DNA from: Spirogloea muscicola
Lineage: Eukaryota > Streptophyta > Zygnematophyceae > Spirogloeales > Spirogloeaceae
NCBI GenBank assembly: GCA_009602725.1
Contig: WELB01000102.1
Span: 241,441-251,929 of the forward strand
Length of the DNA stretch: 10,489 nt
Direction of reading: 5' to 3'
Shown here: one piece after another, positions 8,320 through 10,489 of the stretch
How positions within the stretch are numbered: position 1 is the stretch's first letter
How the letters are laid out: each line of letters opens with the position of its first letter
Translations under genes and position numbers: made by a program
The notes under the pieces: model-generated
What the model was told of the DNA's origin: nothing
The model's database searches: none
The model's input: only the letters and a program-made list of their open reading frames with translations

Positions 8320-8528
8320 GTGTTCTCGATCTTGTACAAAGTTCATTCATTCTTTACAACATGGTTATTGAAATAATAAGTGGTTACAACCTCCAGGCCC
8401 TCCCAGTGTGCTCTTCCCTCGAATCAATAGTGAGCATGTGACGTGGTAACTTAGGCAGATGCAATGGAAGCAATGTCTTGACCCCCAACCAACATGCCAC
8501 ATGCTTGAAGTAATAAGCTAAGAACTTT

Positions 8529-8548
8529 CATGTCCGCTGGACATGTCC
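8529..8548 (+). repeat. Short palindromes in the BRM 3' flank
   Basis: CATGTCC (8529-8535) and GGACATG (8539-8545) form a 7-bp stem around a GCT loop, and GGACATGTCC (8539-8548) is itself a perfect 10-bp palindrome. They lie about 10 bases before AATAAA. They could be a 3'-end structure or coincidence. Confidence 0.5.
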
Positions 8549-8558
8549 TGCGGCCAAG

Positions 8559-8564
8559 AAATAA
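8559..8564 (+). promoter_or_regulatory. Candidate poly(A) signal for BRM
   Basis: Canonical AATAAA about 295 bases after the stop, followed by a TGT-containing stretch near 8571-8583. Plant signals are loose, and AATAAT at 8372-8377 is an earlier alternative about 110 bases after the stop. Either would give an ordinary plant 3' UTR length. Confidence 0.45.
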
Positions 8565-8852
8565 AAGAATGTCAAGCTCTTGTAACAATCAAGAAAGAAA
8601 GAAATTGCTCGCCCATAGAAGAAGAGGGGCCAGCAAAGCCAGCCAGAAAAGAATGGACAATATCCGAAGGCCACAAAACGGTGCCGACAAGGAAAAAGTA
8701 CACAACTGGACACAAAATGATGCAGATGGAAGCTTAGTATCCACGGGTGAGCAACAGCAAGTAAGAATAACTCGAAGCAATCTGTTGCCTCACAATGTTC
8801 ACAATCTTAAGCTTCCTCAGTCCTAAGCCCGAAAAGAAGGTCCTCAGAGTTG

Positions 8853-8871
8853 CTACATGGATACCATGTAG
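8853..8871 (+). repeat. Perfect 8-bp hairpin with 3-base loop
   Basis: CTACATGG (8853-8860) and CCATGTAG (8864-8871) are exact reverse complements around ATA. The right arm runs into the GTAGAATGA minisatellite. No known function. Confidence 0.6.
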
Positions 8872-8908
8872 AATGAATGAGAGTAGAATGAGAGTAGAAT
8901 GAATGAGA
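8868..8908 (+). repeat. GTAGAATGA minisatellite
   Basis: Three units in tandem: GTAGAATGAATGAGA (8868-8882), GTAGAATGAGA (8883-8893) and GTAGAATGAATGAGA (8894-8908). The middle unit lacks one AATG. It is a small slippage-type repeat in intergenic DNA. Confidence 0.85.
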
Positions 8909-9953
8909 CACGATTCCCTCTGCCCAGGCATGAAGTACTCAAGCTTCTCACATCATATGTATTTCAGCAAGTGCTGTGCTGGATTCGAGAAACTCTCAGA
9001 AGCTTTTCGAATTGTTGAAAGTCGAGCATACTGACATCTCAAGACACCACCAGCATATTTGTCATGGCGAGAATCTCTCTAAAGACTACAATAGACAGAA
9101 GAGTATGAAACGACTGACTCTAGGACAGACGAACCTAGATGCTCCTCCTTAGCTCATCATGATGACTATCCCCTCCCAATACGCTTCCTTGAGCTCTAAA
9201 AGAGCGGACAATCTTTGCGCGAGGACATGGACCTGTTTCTTATTTTTCTGAAGGTCACCAGCAGCAATGTGCTTGACCTTGATCACATGTATGGAGCACA
9301 TTGGGAGGACATGGAGCTAACAGTGGAATGTCCAGCGCATCATGCCTATGGCCAGGCACACCTGGACATTGGGGAAGAGAGGAGAAGTAACTCTCTTGAA
9401 GGTGGTGAAGGTAGCTGCTTCATGCTGAGATGCGCAGGGGGCTAAGTACCCCAATAAATTTTTATACAGTTGGTGAATGTCATGCGTGAATGTCAAGAGA
9501 TATAAACTTCACTATTTAACAGGTGTGGAACCCTTCATCTCTGATCAGTTTTGTGCTTGTCTAAGCAGATTGATGGAAAGCGTGTTGCTCGTCTTCTCCA
9601 GAGCTCCTAGACAGGGGTGGCATAATGATTCGGCAAATTGATGCCGGATAGCAAGTTTGCGGATCGAATAGCTCGGACTTGCGGCTACTTATGAGGTAAT
9701 ACTAAGTGACCATTACTCGTGCTACTTGCTTCAGTTGTGTGTCTTAGCGCTTTCCGGCCCCTTGGACCTTGTCCTTTCTTTTTAGGCTGGCTTTTCAAAG
9801 CCCCCTTTCAATGAGCTTACTTTTTTCACTCACATTTAACGGACTCATCTGCGAGCCTTGACTGCTGCTTGGCGCACACTAGTTTGCTCGCACGTATCGC
9901 AGGCATATGCTCCAATGTTCACCGTTATCAAAGCAAGAGGTCAAATACAGGGT

Positions 9954-9971
9954 ACGTAGCTGAGGCTACGT
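9954..9971 (+). repeat. ACGT-containing inverted repeat
   Basis: ACGTAGC (9954-9960) and GCTACGT (9965-9971) form a 7-bp stem with a TGAG loop. Both arms carry the ACGT core bound by plant bZIP factors. Nothing else supports regulation, so this is only a sequence observation. Confidence 0.4.
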
Positions 9972-10032
9972 CCAATCATGTCGTCACTATGAGAGAAAAT
10001 CGGCGGCGGCAACGCCGGCGGCGGCGGCGCAC

Positions 10033-10120
10033 CAACGGCCAGCTTGCGATTGCCGAGGGCCTCCACGGACACGCGGCGGCCGACCGGCGCCAGCAGCTCC
10101 CACAGCCCGTGCACGCCCAT
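10033..10120 (-). pseudogene. Orphan first exon of XPG/Rad2/UVH3 DNA-repair endonuclease
   Basis: On the minus strand an ATG at 10120-10118, in perfect Kozak context (GTCGCCATGG), starts [12 protein letters not shown], followed by GRRVSVEAL and RKLAV. This is the N-terminus of XPG (plant UVH3/UVR1), the 3' flap endonuclease of nucleotide excision repair. MG at the start and LWxLL are hallmarks of that family. Residue 30 should be the first catalytic Asp (LAVD). Here codon 30 is GGT, which is also a phase-1 splice donor (G|GT, 10033|10032), so the Asp would be completed by exon 2. No exon 2 is visible leftward before BRM. Reading through gives a 59-residue protein with Pro-rich sequence and a stop at 9943-9941. 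The call of a gene fragment is inference; a very long intron overlapping BRM is the alternative. Confidence 0.75.
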
Positions 10121-10121
10121 G

Positions 10122-10206
10122 GCGACCGCCGCCGCCGCAACCTCCGCCGCAACCGCCGCCGCTGCCGCCGCAATCGCCGCCCCAGCAGCCGCCGCCGCCG
10201 CCGCCG
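10122..10206. repeat. GCN/CGG trinucleotide-rich tract upstream of the XPG-like start
   Basis: Imperfect CCG/CGC repeats on the + strand, GCG runs on the minus strand, with interruptions such as CAA, CTC, CAAT and CAGCAG. On the minus strand it lies directly before the ATG at 10120 and is open as a poly-Ala frame back to a TAA near 10218, with no ATG. It fits a CGG-rich 5' UTR of a plant gene. Arg-rich or Gly-rich frames across it are repeat artefacts. Confidence 0.75.
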
Positions 10207-10392
10207 GGAATGGCGCTTAACGACGATACTGAGCATTCAGGGTTCTGCAGAGGAGAAGGAAAAGGGTGTTGAAGTGTCTGGAGGCAGACGCTTTGAGGGG
10301 TTCTGCGCCACCTGATCATCGGCCTGCAGACCACCACCGTGCCATCGTCGGGCTGAGGGAGCCATGAGGGAGTGTCGGGCGGCGCGGAGCTT

Positions 10393-10401
10393 TTAGGGTT
10401 T
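10393..10401 (+). promoter_or_regulatory. Telobox-like element
   Basis: TTAGGGTTT (reverse complement AAACCCTAA) matches the plant telobox found near transcription starts of many housekeeping and translation genes. It lies 24 bases before the ATG at 10425. A second partial copy, CTAGGGCTT, is at 10412-10420. It supports a gene start here but does not prove one. Confidence 0.5.
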
Positions 10402-10424
10402 CCGACCGGTTCTAGGGCTTGGCC

Positions 10425-10489
10425 ATGGCCGCGGCGGCGGCGGCGGCGCCGCGCCGGGCGGCGACGAGGCAGGGCCTGGCCGAGGCCGG
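10425..10489 (+). CDS. Probable start of an unidentified gene, truncated by the window edge
   Basis: ATG at 10425-10427 in the context GGCCATGGCC is preceded in frame by TAG at 10413-10415, so it is the first Met of its frame. It encodes M followed by seven Ala, then PRRAATRQGLAEA, and remains open at the edge. An Ala/Arg-rich start would fit an organellar transit peptide or simply a GCG-repeat first exon. There is too little sequence to identify a product. A short upstream frame (10364-10396) ends inside the telobox. The start diverges from the XPG-like exon, with about 300 bp between the two ATGs. Confidence 0.4.
   Translation, partial: MAAAAAAAPRRAATRQGLAEA

Larger units (their letters stand above)
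8565..10032. other. Intergenic stretch, no recognisable gene
   Basis: Base composition is much closer to the introns than to the exons. Open frames on both strands are short and resemble no family I know. An AATAAA at 9453-9458 follows a 76-codon frame (stop 9443-9445), but that frame has no recognisable motif. I found no tRNA, rRNA, transposase or long terminal repeats. I searched the minus strand for an XPG second exon (Asp-Ala-Ser-Ile-Trp block) and saw none: no CCA in this interval has the needed complement. Confidence 0.6.

Noticed and set aside
8530-8826. Lys-rich plus-strand frames just after BRM
   Set aside because: AT-rich, overlapping in two frames, lying over the presumed poly(A) site, with no similarity to any family I recognise.
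9215-9445. 76-codon plus-strand frame followed by AATAAA
   Set aside because: It starts from TTG (first ATG at 9227), has no recognisable domain and its codon use is unlike the BRM exons. A transcript could exist, but the sequence alone does not support a gene.
9620-9690. Possible tRNA-like stretch with GCGGATCGAATAGC
   Set aside because: No proper B box (GGTTCGAATCC) and no acceptor-stem pairing could be found.
9869-10315. 148-codon Arg-rich frame on the plus strand
   Set aside because: The Arg runs come from CCG/CGC repeats; the minus strand of the same DNA encodes the XPG N-terminus.
1-10489. CRISPR array, bacterial operon or phage-type system
   Set aside because: The spliceosomal introns, plant BRM and plant-type signals show nuclear plant DNA; no spaced repeats of the needed kind occur.

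Overview
The window looks like nuclear DNA from a green plant (land plant or close streptophyte alga). Very GC-rich exons alternate with AT-richer GT-AG introns of about 90-310 bp, and the main gene resembles plant BRAHMA far more than the animal or fungal forms. A telobox-like motif and Ala-rich, GCN-repeat gene starts near the right edge fit this. I cannot name the species.

Positions 1-8264 (+) hold nearly all of a BRAHMA-type (BRM) SWI2/SNF2 chromatin-remodelling ATPase. The 5' end is cut by the window edge. I could place 12 exons and 11 introns, all canonical GT-AG and all in phase 0. Spliced together they give 1962 visible residues; residue numbers below count from the first codon in the window. 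In order they carry a QLQ motif, a long Ala/Pro-rich linker, an HSA region, the DEXD/DEAQ ATPase lobe, the helicase-C lobe, a SnAC region and a long acidic/basic tail. The tail ends like plant BRM, but I see no bromodomain and no AT-hook. Helicase motif V has Pro where Arg is expected.

Positions 8265 to about 10032 are the BRM 3' flank and intergenic DNA: a 16-bp tandem repeat right after the stop, a canonical AATAAA, short hairpins and a small GTAGAATGA minisatellite. I recognise no gene there.

Positions 10033-10120 (-) encode an 88-nt first exon of an XPG/Rad2/UVH3 nucleotide-excision-repair endonuclease. It ends at a GT exactly where the catalytic Asp30 codon would be split. No second exon is visible in the 1.8 kb before BRM, so it is probably a stranded gene fragment. 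On the + strand, a telobox and an in-frame ATG (10425) in good Kozak context look like the start of another gene, truncated by the window edge.

There is no operon-like system here. BRM would act alone as the catalytic subunit of a SWI/SNF complex. The features most worth checking are the missing bromodomain, the motif V substitution and the orphan XPG exon.
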